A stretch of 64,000 bases of DNA. Source: Gamsiella multidivaricata (lineage: Eukaryota > Mortierellomycota > Mortierellomycetes > Mortierellales > Mortierellaceae). The stretch is from NCBI RefSeq assembly GCF_025024155.1, contig NW_026251722.1, forward strand, positions 186,001 through 250,000, in the 5' to 3' direction. Shown here piece after piece: positions 12,136-24,151 of the stretch; within the stretch, counting starts at the first letter, position 1; every line of letters starts with the position of its first letter. The position numbers and the translations under genes were made by a program. Below the pieces are notes generated by a model that saw only the letters and a list, made by a program, of their open reading frames with translations, was not told the DNA's origin and made no database searches.

Positions 12136-13382
12136 ATGACCCAGGTACAGCCCACTTGGCCGGTTTCATTCCAGCTGAAGGAAAACTATGGTCGCCTTGC
12201 TAACACGCTCCATACTTTTTACACGACTTGGAGGTTGTCCAGCAAGGACCACATCATTCTTCTGAAATCGATGGCCATGCAGAAACTACGACGCCATATG
12301 AGGATCAGATACATACTTATAGAGATAACGCGCAACCGGGACCTAAAACAGTTAAAGGATCGGAGTACGCGGAGGTAGAAGTGGTCCTTCCTTATGTAAA
12401 CCCAGAAGATCGATATTCAGACCTCCAGCCGATTCCAGAGGAGGAAGAAGAGGAGGGAGCTGTTGCAGAATCGCCCATCGATGGTCTAAGCAAGCCCATG
12501 GAGTTCTTACTTCAAGTCGACCTCGGGAATGAACTCGAGAAAATCAAGGAATGGCTATCTGTTCTTTCAAGGTGCGTTTCTATATTACTTTCGCGATGAT
12601 CATCATGATCATCAATACTCTACTGAACTATACTCTGTAATATATAACCGTTTTTTTTTTTCCAGCGGCGGTAGAAAACTTGAGTATGTGAATGAAATAG
12701 CCAATCTGCGGGAGGTTAGGACGCAAAATACGCTCTGCTTTGTATATTCGAATGGAAAAGACGTAAAAAAAGGTCTCTAAGCAAGCATTTTATCCATCTT
12801 GCTACTACTAGCTTGAAAATTTTACCCAGGCGTTAATCGAGTTGCACAGGATGGTGAATGAGAAGTATCGTCAACTTACTTTGCTCCATATCAACGACAG
12901 CCGGAGGTAGGCGCAAATCATTTCGGAGTTTCCCCTATACTTGGGGACGGATTGACCTCTACTCTTACGCTTTTCTCTTCTACCATGGCATCTAGACCAA
13001 GCCTGCAGGCAGAGCTAGGCCAGCTGAGCGATGATACAAAGTCCATGGAGTACCAATGGAGCACATTCATGGCGGCCTACCATCGAGACTTTGTTGTTAT
13101 TGCCGCCGCTGCTGCAGCAAAGGCCAAAGCCTTGGCTGATGCTGAGCTCAAAGGTAAGGCGTCTTGGACTCAAAATATGTGCAGTACGATTGTTTTTGGC
13201 CTTCAGCTAATCATCTTCAATTGTTACTACCAGCTCAACTGGAGCACGATATCAAAATCCTCAAGGACCAGATCACGGACCTACAGCGACAGATGGATGC
13301 AGTTGCAGCCCGCAGGAAGCAAATGCTTGCAGATGCAGAGGAGCAAAGCAAGATTGCGCGACGAACCACTGTGCTAGAGTAA
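12136..13382 (+). CDS. Coiled-coil protein of unknown function
   Basis: Six exons fit in phase: 12136-12144, 12243-12571, 12666-12714, 12830-12906, 12996-13153 and 13234-13382, for 256 residues. The first exon would encode only three codons; a CTAAC branch-like site precedes the next exon. The N-terminal third is acidic with a Glu run (PEEEEEEG). From about residue 90 onward the chain is helical with leucine-spaced heptads and a run of seven alanines. The last about 50 residues (QLEHDIKILKDQITDLQRQ) form a clear coiled coil. This architecture resembles small subunits of kinetochore, spindle or vesicle-tethering complexes, but I do not recognise the family. Confidence 0.65.
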
Positions 13383-13631
13383 AACGCAGCAAAAACTTTA
13401 TCTGGGACAAGCAGACATCACCAATGGGTTCGGGGCGATCGCTTTGTGCTTCGCCCATCCCAATTTTGAATAAATGAATGCCTGAAGCAATACATGAATT
13501 GGGCGCCTCTTTGTGCACGATTTTCCGATATACACAGTATTGTGTTTATTGCCCCTTCTGCCCAGTGCAGGAAGCGTAGGTATACTCAAGAACGACGCTA
13601 TATCGTGCAAATAACGTAGGAAGTACCATAT

Positions 13632-14875
13632 TTAGCGACAGCGGTTCTCGGTACCCAAAGGTGGTGGAGGCGGCATTCTTCCTGCTGATAACCCTGCAAA
13701 AGATGTCAGATCTAGAGGAATGGCTGATCGCATACAGAGAATGAAAGATTGTGCTCACAATTAGCGCTGTATCCTTATGACCCTTAACCATTCCGCCGAA
13801 AAGTTCCAATGCGTACAAGTTCCTGTGGAGTTTCCACTCGGATATGATCTTGGTGCGTTGCTGAGTCCGAGTGGAGGCGTAGGAAAGTCACCAACAGATC
13901 TAAATGCCCAACGACCCTCTATCGCCGGCGGCTCGATTGGTTTGAGTCCTGGGCTTAATGGTGACAATGGTCGGACATCGACTCTTGAAGAGATGCCACT
14001 GAGTAGTGGTCCAGGAGCACCAGGTGCTGGGCGTATACCTGTGACTATTGGTGGTGGTGAGGCTGGGCCTCTTCGGTTTGGAAAACCAGGTGCTGGTTTT
14101 GATGTCAGAGTTGGTGACAGTGCTCCGCTACCTCTTGCAGGTGGCGGTGGCGGCGGTGGCGGTGGTGCTGTTTTTCGCAAGTGGGAGCGCTCCGCCGAAC
14201 TTTGACCTGGTGCACATGTAGTTGTGGGTGCTGCTCCTGTGGTGGAGTTGACGCCTGAACCGTGGCCAGCTATCGGTCAACGAAGGAATATGCAGGGTTA
14301 AGACGAGAGGTCATGGTCCTGCTGTCCATGCAGGGGGAGCGAAAGTCATCCAGATATAAAATAAGGAGTCAAGGGAGCAGAAGACGACTCGTGATGAGCT
14401 GCCTCTCCCACTCCTCGATCTCATTGCAATCTACTTTCTGGGAGGAATGAGAGTCGGTGACCAGGTCGTAGATCGCTTTCGGTCCAGCTGTCAGTTTCAC
14501 GCTTATTGCTGGGGCTCTGTCCTTTACAGTTGCCTGTAAAATATAACCCTGGTAGCTTTGGTACCATTTGTGTTGGCATCACCCTCCAGAATAGGATCTC
14601 TGAATCCACTGCCACTAAGCATCCCTCCTGTTGGGCCTGTACCTGATTTTTGGGCGCCTGTAAAATTCAATGCCACAGCCAAAAAGTCGACCCTGTTTCT
14701 GACTTTTAAATAACTTGCCTGTAAAAGGCGCAGAGCGATCGTCGGTAATTGCTGGCCTAAGTCGTGTCCCGCTCAATATTTGAGAAAGAAGTGCGCCTCG
14801 GTCCTTTAGTGCCTCTGAGGTGGGTTGTGCATTACCTGCGGAAGGAGGGGGTGGAGGCGGGGGAACTGGTGACAT
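13632..14875 (-). CDS. Verprolin/WIP-family actin regulator
   Basis: Partner of WASP that binds G-actin and promotes Arp2/3-dependent patch assembly in endocytosis. Best model: 14875-14719, 14657-14583, 14269-13817 and 13693-13632, about 248 residues. The N-terminus is MSP followed by a polyproline run. A WH2 actin-binding helix follows (DRGALLSQI, then DDRSAP at about 35-50). A Gly/Ser/Pro linker with a nine-proline run comes next. The WASP-binding motif is near the C-terminus (GRWAFRSVGDFPTPP, then YPSG), and a final RMPPPPP tail matches the family's end. Intron 1 requires a GC-AG boundary. The third-exon junction is ambiguous (donor at 14582 or slightly downstream). The family is well supported; the short length and exact splicing are less certain. 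Confidence 0.72.
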
Positions 14876-15359
14876 GTTTCGTTTGCGGTTGACGGAAGTG
14901 AGGAAGGAGCTGATAACGAAGGTGAACAAAATGCAACTTAGGCTGAAGAGCTGGCCTTTTATCCCAAACCGTTTTCCATCACGTGTACCATCGTGGCCTT
15001 CAGATGATGCCGATACCACCCCCTGAACCATAACCCACGACGCCTGGGCGTCCTGAAACGAGCTGCTTATGATAGGAGGGGGGGTAGCAGCCAGCATCGG
15101 GATGAGGGTGGTTCCAAGGCACCGGGGAAATGCGAATGAATAGTCGTATCGTGCGCATGGGCCATGTCTTACTCGAGAACGTCAACGACGCGTCGGGGTT
15201 GAAACCCCGATCTTTGTTATTCGTTGGAGTAGACCGTGTGTGATGGCAATAATTGCATTTGGCTTGTTTTATTTCTGTCGTTATAAAGATAATAGTAATA
15301 ACAATAATACAAATACAAGAGGTGGTAGACTGATAGGTAGTAATAAAAGTGCCGTTCTC

Positions 15360-18300
15360 TCAAAGCCAGGGCGTCCACCCTTCATACATGTTCGCAAGGT
15401 TATCGACACTGGTTGCCTCCTGGATAACACGGTCGACTTGCTCCGTCACCTTGCACTTCTTCACCGCCTCAAAGTCACGACCTTCCAGCTTGTGCCGAAC
15501 GCGTCGCAAGATATGCACTGCATATGCGTTTCGCTGGTGCGGTTGTATTTGTTGGCCTTGATGCTGTTGTTGTTGCGCCTGGTTGACACTTGTTCCATTC
15601 GCAAGATTCATTGCGGCCAATGACGGTGTCAGCTCTGCCTGGTCCCCTCCTGTGGTGCTCCACCGCTTCGACGAAGAGTCGACTGTTGCTGTAGACTTGA
15701 TGCTTATGCTGCTTATCGACGCAAGACTTTCATTCGACATGCGGCGTCGACTACTACGTGAACGTGTCGAGATGCTATTATCAAAGGACGACCTCGAATC
15801 CTGCTGATTGACTCCAGATATATTGCTGCTCTCGCTCTCGCTTTCAGCGGCAAGTCCATGATGGCCCTCGCGCGGGTGTCCTTGTCCTACGTCAACTCCA
15901 GCACCGCCGGCACCGCCTTGCGGAGCTGTTGCCTCTATTTGCCAGTCAACCAACGGATCGTAGACAAATGCCTCCAGCAACGTAACCAAGATCTCCTTAT
16001 TTTTCCGCATCACCTTCATGGTCTGCTCGCAGCCAATCCTAAAGTTGCCCTCGACTCCTGTCACTCCCAGACTCGTCAACATGTTTCGACTCAGTCGGAA
16101 GGGGACAATCTCCGGGATTCGCAGCCGCTTGCCTTTTTCAAAGCAAACATTGTAGTCGATGTGAACTAAATCGCCAGTCGTGAAGTCGATCAAGATATTG
16201 TCCAAGTGCCGGTCCCCCAATCCAATCACGTAGCCGATCATGGACATCACAGCGGTCGATCTTGCGAAACGGACCGATTTCCGCCACCATTCCTCCGCAG
16301 TAGGGCTTGAGGTCCAGATCTCGCGCTCCAGCAAGTCCGCAGGTGTCTCGTTTGCCATCTCATGATACAGATCCAGTAGCATCGACTTTGGCCATTGTCG
16401 CCTGGGGAGATTGGACGGCTGACCAGCCCTCTTTAGCGCAGCAGCCGCCTTTTCATGGTAAATCTCTGTAGCACGCTGAGGTGCCTGATGGGTTCCTGCC
16501 GGAGTGTCATCGTTCATCCATCGTGCCCACATTAGCTCCCGATGTTGCCACTTGGCGATAATGGTGAAGATCGAGACAGTATTCTCCACCCATTGAATCA
16601 TGCCCGAGTTGTCGCTGAGAGGCACCACTGCATAATGACGCGCGCTCAGTTGCCTCGAGTTCGATTCTTTGTCCCGCTGCAGCATTCCATTTGTGATGCG
16701 AAGAAGCTGCATCACACGCTCGTCCAAATGAAGATCCTCAAGACCCTTGAACAGATAGGTGTAGCGCTTGCCATCTGATCCGACGAGAGTCAACTTCTTG
16801 GGCTTGGTCTTTGTCGGGATGACGACCACTTGTTGCTCAAAGGACTGGATGGTGACTCCAGACTCATGGCTAGGACTTGGGATATCGATGAGCGACGACT
16901 GGATGGAGGCCAGCTCCGGGCTCAGATTAGACAGTTGCAGGACTCTGGTTCCAGAGAGCTCCTTTCCGAGGTCTATGTAGATCTCCTTGAGCATGCCCAA
17001 GCCTTCAAAGAGGTTGCTCCAAGCCTTAGGTGATCGCAAGCACTCCAACGCCTCTTGTATTCTGCTCCTGAACATCGAGATAAACCAGCGCTCATGGTTC
17101 GATTCCGGGGTTGCGTTCGAGTCCTGCAGGCTCTCAAATGTTGCTAGCAGAGGGATCACAGACTGCTGGTAATTGTCCGACATAACCGCATCCTTATCTT
17201 CTACGCTCAACCCTGAAATCGCATCCAGTCCCTGATACTGCTCTGTCAGCTCCTGTAGCGTATTCTTCAGCTCCGGTAGGCCAGCCATCATCTTTTTGTA
17301 CCAGACTTCCTCCCACAGGACTGTGATTCTCTCCAACTCCCGAATCAAGTGTTGGACTTGCAAGACCAGTTCCGGATGCGACTTATTCAAGAAGTCACCG
17401 ATGGAGCACAATAGTCGTCGCTGACAGGCACTGTTGTGAGCCGAATTGGCGCCGACGACACAATGGAAGACGATGAGCTGTGGATACTGTTCTCCAATCT
17501 TGCACAAAAGATCCGCGATCAAAGTCTGGACCGGTTTCTCGGGGTGGTCGAGGCGGGCAAATAGCTGAGGGATGATGTTGGCCCATGGACTGACATTGAT
17601 GCCAACCAGGTTCTCATGGAATGCGTCGTAGAGCTGTCCACCATGTTTGGCAAGGAGTCGTAATAATCGCAGTGTCGCCGTAATTTCGTCTGACACGGCT
17701 AAATGTGATAATTCAATCTCTGCCTCCTCCTCCCCGGACGTGGTCTATGGCGCCATCAAAAAAGGTGATGACGAATTACAAAGATGGACATTGGTAGGGG
17801 GCGTAATTTTTAACAGATGTTATCTCGTTACCTTTGTCTTTGGCTTATGGCACTCGAACTCCAACGCTGCAAACTGAAGGAACCGAAAGTAGCCGTGGAT
17901 CGCAAGACGATACGCCTCAAGGATCTGCTGAAGTAGCGTCTGGAACAATTTAACAATCTCGACCATTGCGTTCTCTGACGCTGCTATCTCATCGATCTTC
18001 AATAAATGAACGCGGATGCTCTCATACACCGTTGGTTCGTCGAAAGGCTGGCCTGAAGCACAGTGCTTGACAAAGACACAGAAAATGTCCTGGTAATAAC
18101 GTCAAATAAAAAATGGAAGGTCGTCAGCATTTTGATCGTTTTTAGCTGTATATCGGCCGTTCCTCCGTTTGGGAACGTGCGCATACCTTGGAGTGCTCCT
18201 CTAATTTTTCCACCCCAGATCTTTCCAAAATGCTTTTAAGTGTGTCATTCGCGACCATGGCCACTGGATGATGGAACCGAAACGACCCAAGCTCATCCAA

Positions 18301-21300
18301 GATACCCCACCCTTGTTTGTAGTGGTGTGTGCCATATGCGAACCAAGATTTCCTGTAGTTGGTTCCAACTTCGATAGCCTTCTGCAGACAGGTGGCTGTG
18401 ATGGATTCAACCCTTGCCTGCACGGAATGCGTTGTCTCGTGCTCCAGGCTCAAGATATCCTCAAACGCCATGATGTTGCCCTCTGAAAGTTGGGGTTTTG
18501 TTGAGCGTGACCATTTCGCCATCTTGAGATAGATCTTGCTCTGAAACACAGCCATCGTCTGGTCGCCCCCTGCCGTCTGCGTAGAAGACTGGATTCTGCC
18601 CAAGATTCGGTTTGAAGCGCTGAGCGCTGCTGAATAGTCGTGCTTAGCCACTGCAGCTTTTGCCTCTTCAAATTGAATCTCTGGTGAGAGCGCTCCTTCC
18701 CAGGTCCGAGTGATGCTGCTGGCGAAGTCGTGGCATTCAGACCGACGGGCGATCTTGGATAGCAAGAATTTGAACTCATTCGATTGCTTACGAACCAACG
18801 AATCCTCATCTAGCACTTGCCTCTTGGCCAAGTTAACCAGAGCATCCAGGCGTACCCAGTACCGAAGATCCTTGTGAAACATATTCATTCTCAGCTCGTC
18901 CGGAACTAGAGCCAGCTGGTCCATGAACTCCTTGAGCGCCAGAGGAGTCGCAGACGTCGCAGTTTTGAGCATCATGGCATCAAGCAAGGTCGCGCTAGCG
19001 TGCTCCAGCCCATTGTACATCAGAAACTCTGCTGATGGCTCTAGGATATGCAGTGCTTGCTGCCGAATACGATCCAGCTCTATTGGCTGCAGTCCGGATT
19101 GCTGATGCACCTTGGTCGCAAAGAGATAGTTCCGCCCCACCAGTCCACTTCGATCAAACGCAAACATGTCCGGCGTTGTCCGTTCCTTACCAAACGTTCC
19201 ATAAAACCCCTCTAGATATTTCCATGCCTTAGTTCCTTCATTGCTGCAATACTCCTTCAAACTCAGGGTTAGCGTATCATCGCTCCACAGCATTGTCTGC
19301 TTTGCGAATGTCTCGATGGAAATGGAGTCCATAAATTTCTGCAGTTGTTGGTAACTGTAAAGATCGCTCAGGCTATTTGATATCCCCTGGCAAAGAAAAT
19401 TTGCAGGTGCGCTCTCATTGTCGGCAAAAGATCCCATCAAAGACATGGCTTCCTTTGCAGATTGCTCGTACCGGTTCTATGTATATCATGCCCAAATTAC
19501 AGGAGTATGTTGGTAAGAGAACATGCTCAGAATGCAACACCAAGAAAATAAAATAGTCTATAATACCTGAGCATGCAGAACAGCAACGTTGATCCAATCC
19601 AGCGATACTTGTGAGAGAGCGAGGGCCTGGCCATCGTTAAGGCAAGCATTTCTGTATCTTGGATCTGTTGTTGAAACAGTTATTAGATTACGATTGATGC
19701 CATGCCTTATGCAACCATGGGCGATAAAGACATAGGCTTACATTGGGTAGAACGCTCCGAACGTGAAGTTTTAGATCTGCTGGAGTTCGACTGCCTAGTC
19801 ATATCTTTGATGGCCCGTCGACACCATACGTATAGCCCTGAGATGGCATCCGAACTATTCGTTGCGACCAGTGCCTCGACTAAATGCAGAAAACCAAAGC
19901 AATCAGCGATATGCACCAAATGCTCTCAAGGACGCGAGCATATAATATGCAGTTCAGATTACCAAGATAAACCAACACGCGCTCGAATTCATCAAGCCAT
20001 GGCAGAATGTCATTCACAGCCCCTCGACAAAGCGAATTAAATTGTTCTACCAGCAGCTAGCGCCAAGATCTTAGTTAGTCCAAGCAACTAAATAAAACAC
20101 CATCTGTATTGCATACATATAAAAAAAAAAAAAAAAAAAAAAGGTAGCAAGACCCTTACCATGTATCCATTTCGAATGATAATTTCATGTTCGCCAATCG
20201 CTCTAGCTCCTGCAACAACACGACTCCTTATGCGTGATAACCAGTCATCCAACATTTTCTTGTTGGATCTGACGAACATAATACTGGGTTTCGGTGCCAG
20301 AGGGATCACACCAAGCGCTGTTCCTTGTTGTGCATTGTAGAACTGCAGCTCTATTCGATCCAACAACGAAAGGAAATCACGCAATTTGTTCTGTCTGCTT
20401 CTCGCAGCAACAATTATGCTATGCGAAAATGTGAAATTGTGAGATTGTGAGATTGTGAAATTGTGAGATTGTGAAATTGTGAGATTGCGAGATAATAATC
20501 TCAAGCGCGGAAGGACCATTCAAAAAAAAAACTTGATTATTACCCTGAAGCGTCTCCCATATACTTCTGGTCAGACTGCATGAGAGCGTTGAGTTGTTTT
20601 TCCAGAGCGTCCAGCGTCTGTTGCGGACCTCCGAATGGAGTTCGCAGCCTCGAAAGCACGCAGTATCTCGCGGTTTCCCACAGCGACCAATACCTCAAGA
20701 GGTTGAACGAGTGCTGGAATATCTCCAATTGTTCCGTAGCAATTGTTTCTAGAGTAGAAGCATCAGGCACATATGAACATGCGGCAGTGCGATTATAAGA
20801 GCACCAGCAGAAGCAAGAACTAACCTGTTCCATACTCCGAATTGACTTTGGCGAGAATGTCTTGTCCTTGGCATGAATGAAAGAGCCGCTGTAACATGTC
20901 TCCATCTTGCGGGAATCCAGTGCTCTCATTATCAGCGACATCTATGAGTTCCAAGTTCTCCTCGGCAGCCGCTAATGCGGAAAACACGGTGGAGAAATGT
21001 GGGTATCTAAATACTCCAGAGTTGGGACTCCTCAGGACCAAGGTCTATCATCACAGCGGTTAGGATGCTGCTCAATGTTTCGCATTCCTAATAAAGGATA
21101 AAAATGATGCATAACTCACCTTCAATGCCCTGATGATGTCTGTCTCCGGAATGTCATAGCACTGGAACGCAAACGAAAATGGATTCGCCTGAAAGGCGAC
21201 CCTCTTCCATACTGCGCCTGCAATGGGCGAAATATCAAGCGACCTACACAAGCACGACGAATAACGTTAACGATAATGTACTTGAATATTGATGAGATGA

Positions 21301-23906
21301 TGGACACAAACATAGATACACAAATGCACTCATTCTACGTACCTGTCTGTCATGGTAGCCAGGAACTGGGGCCCGAGGCTGAAGGAGCCGAAAGTACCAA
21401 TAAAGCTCTCAAAGATAATCGCTATTGAGCCGCGCACCAGCTCATCCTCGTCGGCACCTAAAATTTTTTAGCTGAGGATGAGGAACGATTCGGGAGCAGA
21501 CATATCGTATATGTATCAGAATGAATTATTCAAATACCTGCGATTGTTATCAACTGATGGAGGTTGGATGATATAGCCCTCTTCAGAATGACCCACGATC
21601 TCGAAGCAGATGATGCATCCCGGTAAGGTCGCATGGCTTGCAAGATACCCGAGCCCCAAATAACTATACATAGCTTTATAGACAGCGGAAAAAGCTTCCA
21701 GTGGGCTACAAGGGTCTGGACAGCCTTGAGCGAGATCCCCGCAGTAGTGACATCCAGACTGTTCGTGTCAATTGAGGTCGCTGGAGCGACATTGAGCCAG
21801 TCAGGTATAAAATGCTCCTGACTAAGATTGATAGAGCTAGAATGTTAGGAACCCAACCAAATGCTTACATGGTAAATTTCCAGAGCCTATTCTCAAGCCA
21901 AGTCGTACCTGGCAGAAATCTCTCTAAGCGCTTGAATAACTATTGCCAGGCGGGATTCGGGTACAATATCCAACGTTCCCAGCAAGCGTATGAAGATCAA
22001 ATCAGCTTCACTTGGCCATAACTTGGCCATCTCCACGAGCAGCAGAATATCGAACGTCATATTTGAGATCGACGTGTTGGTCGATGCCCCAGTACGGCGG
22101 CAATCCGCTCGCTGAGTTCCGTGGTATTTTGTGCCTATAAGCCTTGAATTTTCCAGTTCATTCTTGCGGGCGGCTTCCGCGGCCTCTATGACGGAGCCCA
22201 GACTCTCTGTTTCCGACAAGCAGTTACCCAAAGCCAAGGATTGCAAGATGGCATCGACCTCATACATGACGCTGCTCCAAGTTTGCAAAGGTGTGTCTGC
22301 ATACTCATGAGACGCCAAGGAAGCGCCCACCGCCGGTCCAGGGACGCATAAGAGAATAATATCGAGTAAATCCTGAGCGCAAGTAGATTTCATCGGCAGA
22401 AGCCAGCGCAGACGCATCAAATCGCCCTTTGGATGCACTGCCTCTAGCGTAACATTAGGGTGCATTCTAGGTTTCCAAGCTGCTAGAATCTAGAGACTAT
22501 ATATTAGGAAATATGCTGTTTGCAGTCAGATGAGCGAAGGGGCTGTGCTGCCATGCGTTTAATGTACCTTTCTCAGGATAGTTATCTTCTGTGTCCACGT
22601 TGCATTATCGATCTGTGTATTCTCGAACTGGGAGGCGAGGTAATGTATAGCCACCGGTTGTTGATTATAGAATGTCGACGGCTCGGCAAGGCTCAGCGCG
22701 AGGATAATTTCATTCCCTGTACAATGGGAACTGCCATATATCAGCCAGCTGACATTAATAATGCTTAAACTAGCATTAGTCATGTAAGTTCTCCTCACCT
22801 GCCGCGTCCAATGAGCTGGACAGCTTTCTGATGCTGGTAAGCGTGCTCACAGCGCGCTGTTGAATATGTACTATTCGATCCAGTTCTTGCGAAGCGTGTG
22901 CAATTAGAGCCTTGGCAATAATATCAAATGAGCTGTGGTTGAAAGGAGAGGCAGCACGAATAAGATACAGCGAACGCATGGCATTCAGAATTGGTCGTCA
23001 TTCAAGTGATCATTTACCTAAGCAGCAAGCGTATGATATCAATTGACGACAATAGATCGCTTGGAGTCGAGTCCATGATAACTGTGTCAATATCCTTGAT
23101 GAAGTACTCCAGAAGATCCTGGCCAAACCCTGCCACTTCGCGCCATTGTGCTGAAAAAGATGAGAGAGCATCTACAGCAGCCAGAAAGTATAAATGTATA
23201 AATTCACTATGCCAGTCAGACACATCGTCCCCACTCTGCACCTGTATATAATACGATCTGCATTTCTTACCTGCAATGTGCCGCCTTACAGTCTCGTTCG
23301 TCCCCCGATCTGTGTGCCATCCCACCAACAAGTCTAGAATCGACTTCATAAGAACAGAAGAGAGTTGAAAATATAGATTAGTTCGGTTAAATGTAGCGGA
23401 TCGAATTATTACAGTCGACCGCCGTGGCAAGCCAATTATGGATAACATTCATTACTTTGAAATGCGGTTTCCATGCGTTAGGATGTTGTCCTGATAGAAC
23501 AACAAGCTGATCTAGTGCGGGTGAAATTTCCTTGCAGTCCTTTGCATTGTCGAGAATATGTTGAATGTCCTCCAACATGACCTGTGTCGATTCAAAGTCG
23601 TATGTCGTTTTGACTCCTACAACAGTATAGCATTTAAGACGTGCATCAATAACCACTTTGTATCACACATTCCTGCCAGTTTTTAAGTTTGTCATGACCA
23701 TTTTTGGTTACCATGACTGGGCCGCAGTCTGTCTGGGTCGCGCGGGTGGGAGGGTGCTGCTGTATGTGAAGACACCTGAGCAAGATGCTTTTGCTGTGGG
23801 CGACGACGCACGTTCTTCTATGAGAGGACAAGTGGCCATGAGGTGTAAGCCAAGTTGTCGAGTTGTGCCTTGAAAGGCCAGTCTCGCGTAACGAGGCGCC
23901 TACCAT
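15360..23906 (-). CDS. SMG1: SMG1-type PI3K-related protein kinase
   Basis: Serine/threonine kinase that phosphorylates UPF1 in nonsense-mediated mRNA decay. The last large exon (about 17700-15360) holds the end of the FAT region, the kinase domain and the FATC end. Visible features are KPKKLTLVGSDGKRYTYLFKG, catalytic loop GLGDRHLDN, DLVHIDYN for the metal-binding Asp, the SMG1-type stretch LGVTGVEGNFRI then EAFVYDPLVDW, and C-terminal NMYEGWTPWL. A roughly 120-residue Ser/Gln-rich insert separates kinase and FATC. Upstream helical-repeat exons (18142-19446, 20160-20420, 20540-21040, 21893-22465, 22780-23450 and others) match SMG1, including LDLLVGWHTD (about 23330) and LRTPFGGPQQTLDALE. The most 5' model has ATG at 23904-23906 with an intron immediately after it, then exon 23817 onward. 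The gene has many exons; not every junction was resolved. It runs head to head with UPF2. Confidence 0.9.
20430..20493. repeat. 8-bp tandem repeat in an SMG1 intron
   Basis: About eight consecutive copies of TGTGARAT (last one TGCGAGAT) lie just upstream, in gene orientation, of the SMG1 exon that ends near 20160. The number of units is likely to vary between strains. Confidence 0.8.
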
Positions 23907-24151
23907 TGGCTTGGAAGATCAAACGAGGATCTGGCGGCCGTACGCTGGCTTGTGAGGGCGGTGTTGTCGCTTATTAAGAGCGCGAGGGAGTTAAGGTAGC
24001 TGAGTGGCAATATATGTGGTGATCAAGTTTAGGCAAGGGCAGGTTCGATTAAAAGTAGATGCAACATCGTTGAACTGGGATTAGAGAAATATTACTAGCC
24101 CAGGTGACGCAGTCGGTATTTCTTCCCTTGACTCTACTTTCCTCCACCCAG
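23907..24151. promoter_or_regulatory. Compact bidirectional promoter region SMG1/UPF2
   Basis: The proposed SMG1 start (23906, -) and the first certain UPF2 coding sequence (from about 24152, +) are only about 245 bp apart. If the candidate UPF2 ATG at 24014-24016 is right, the gap is about 107 bp. The tract near UPF2 (24120-24150) is pyrimidine-rich, which could be a promoter element or an intron 3' end. No TATA box is clear on either strand. Confidence 0.5.

Noticed and set aside
14876..15180. Upstream extension of the verprolin frame
   Set aside because: The frame stays open upstream of 14875, but the family N-terminus (MSP plus polyproline, then WH2) begins exactly at the ATG at 14875.
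23658..23873. Plus-strand frame in the SMG1 5' region
   Set aside because: Antisense to the proposed SMG1 second exon and intron; no supporting features.
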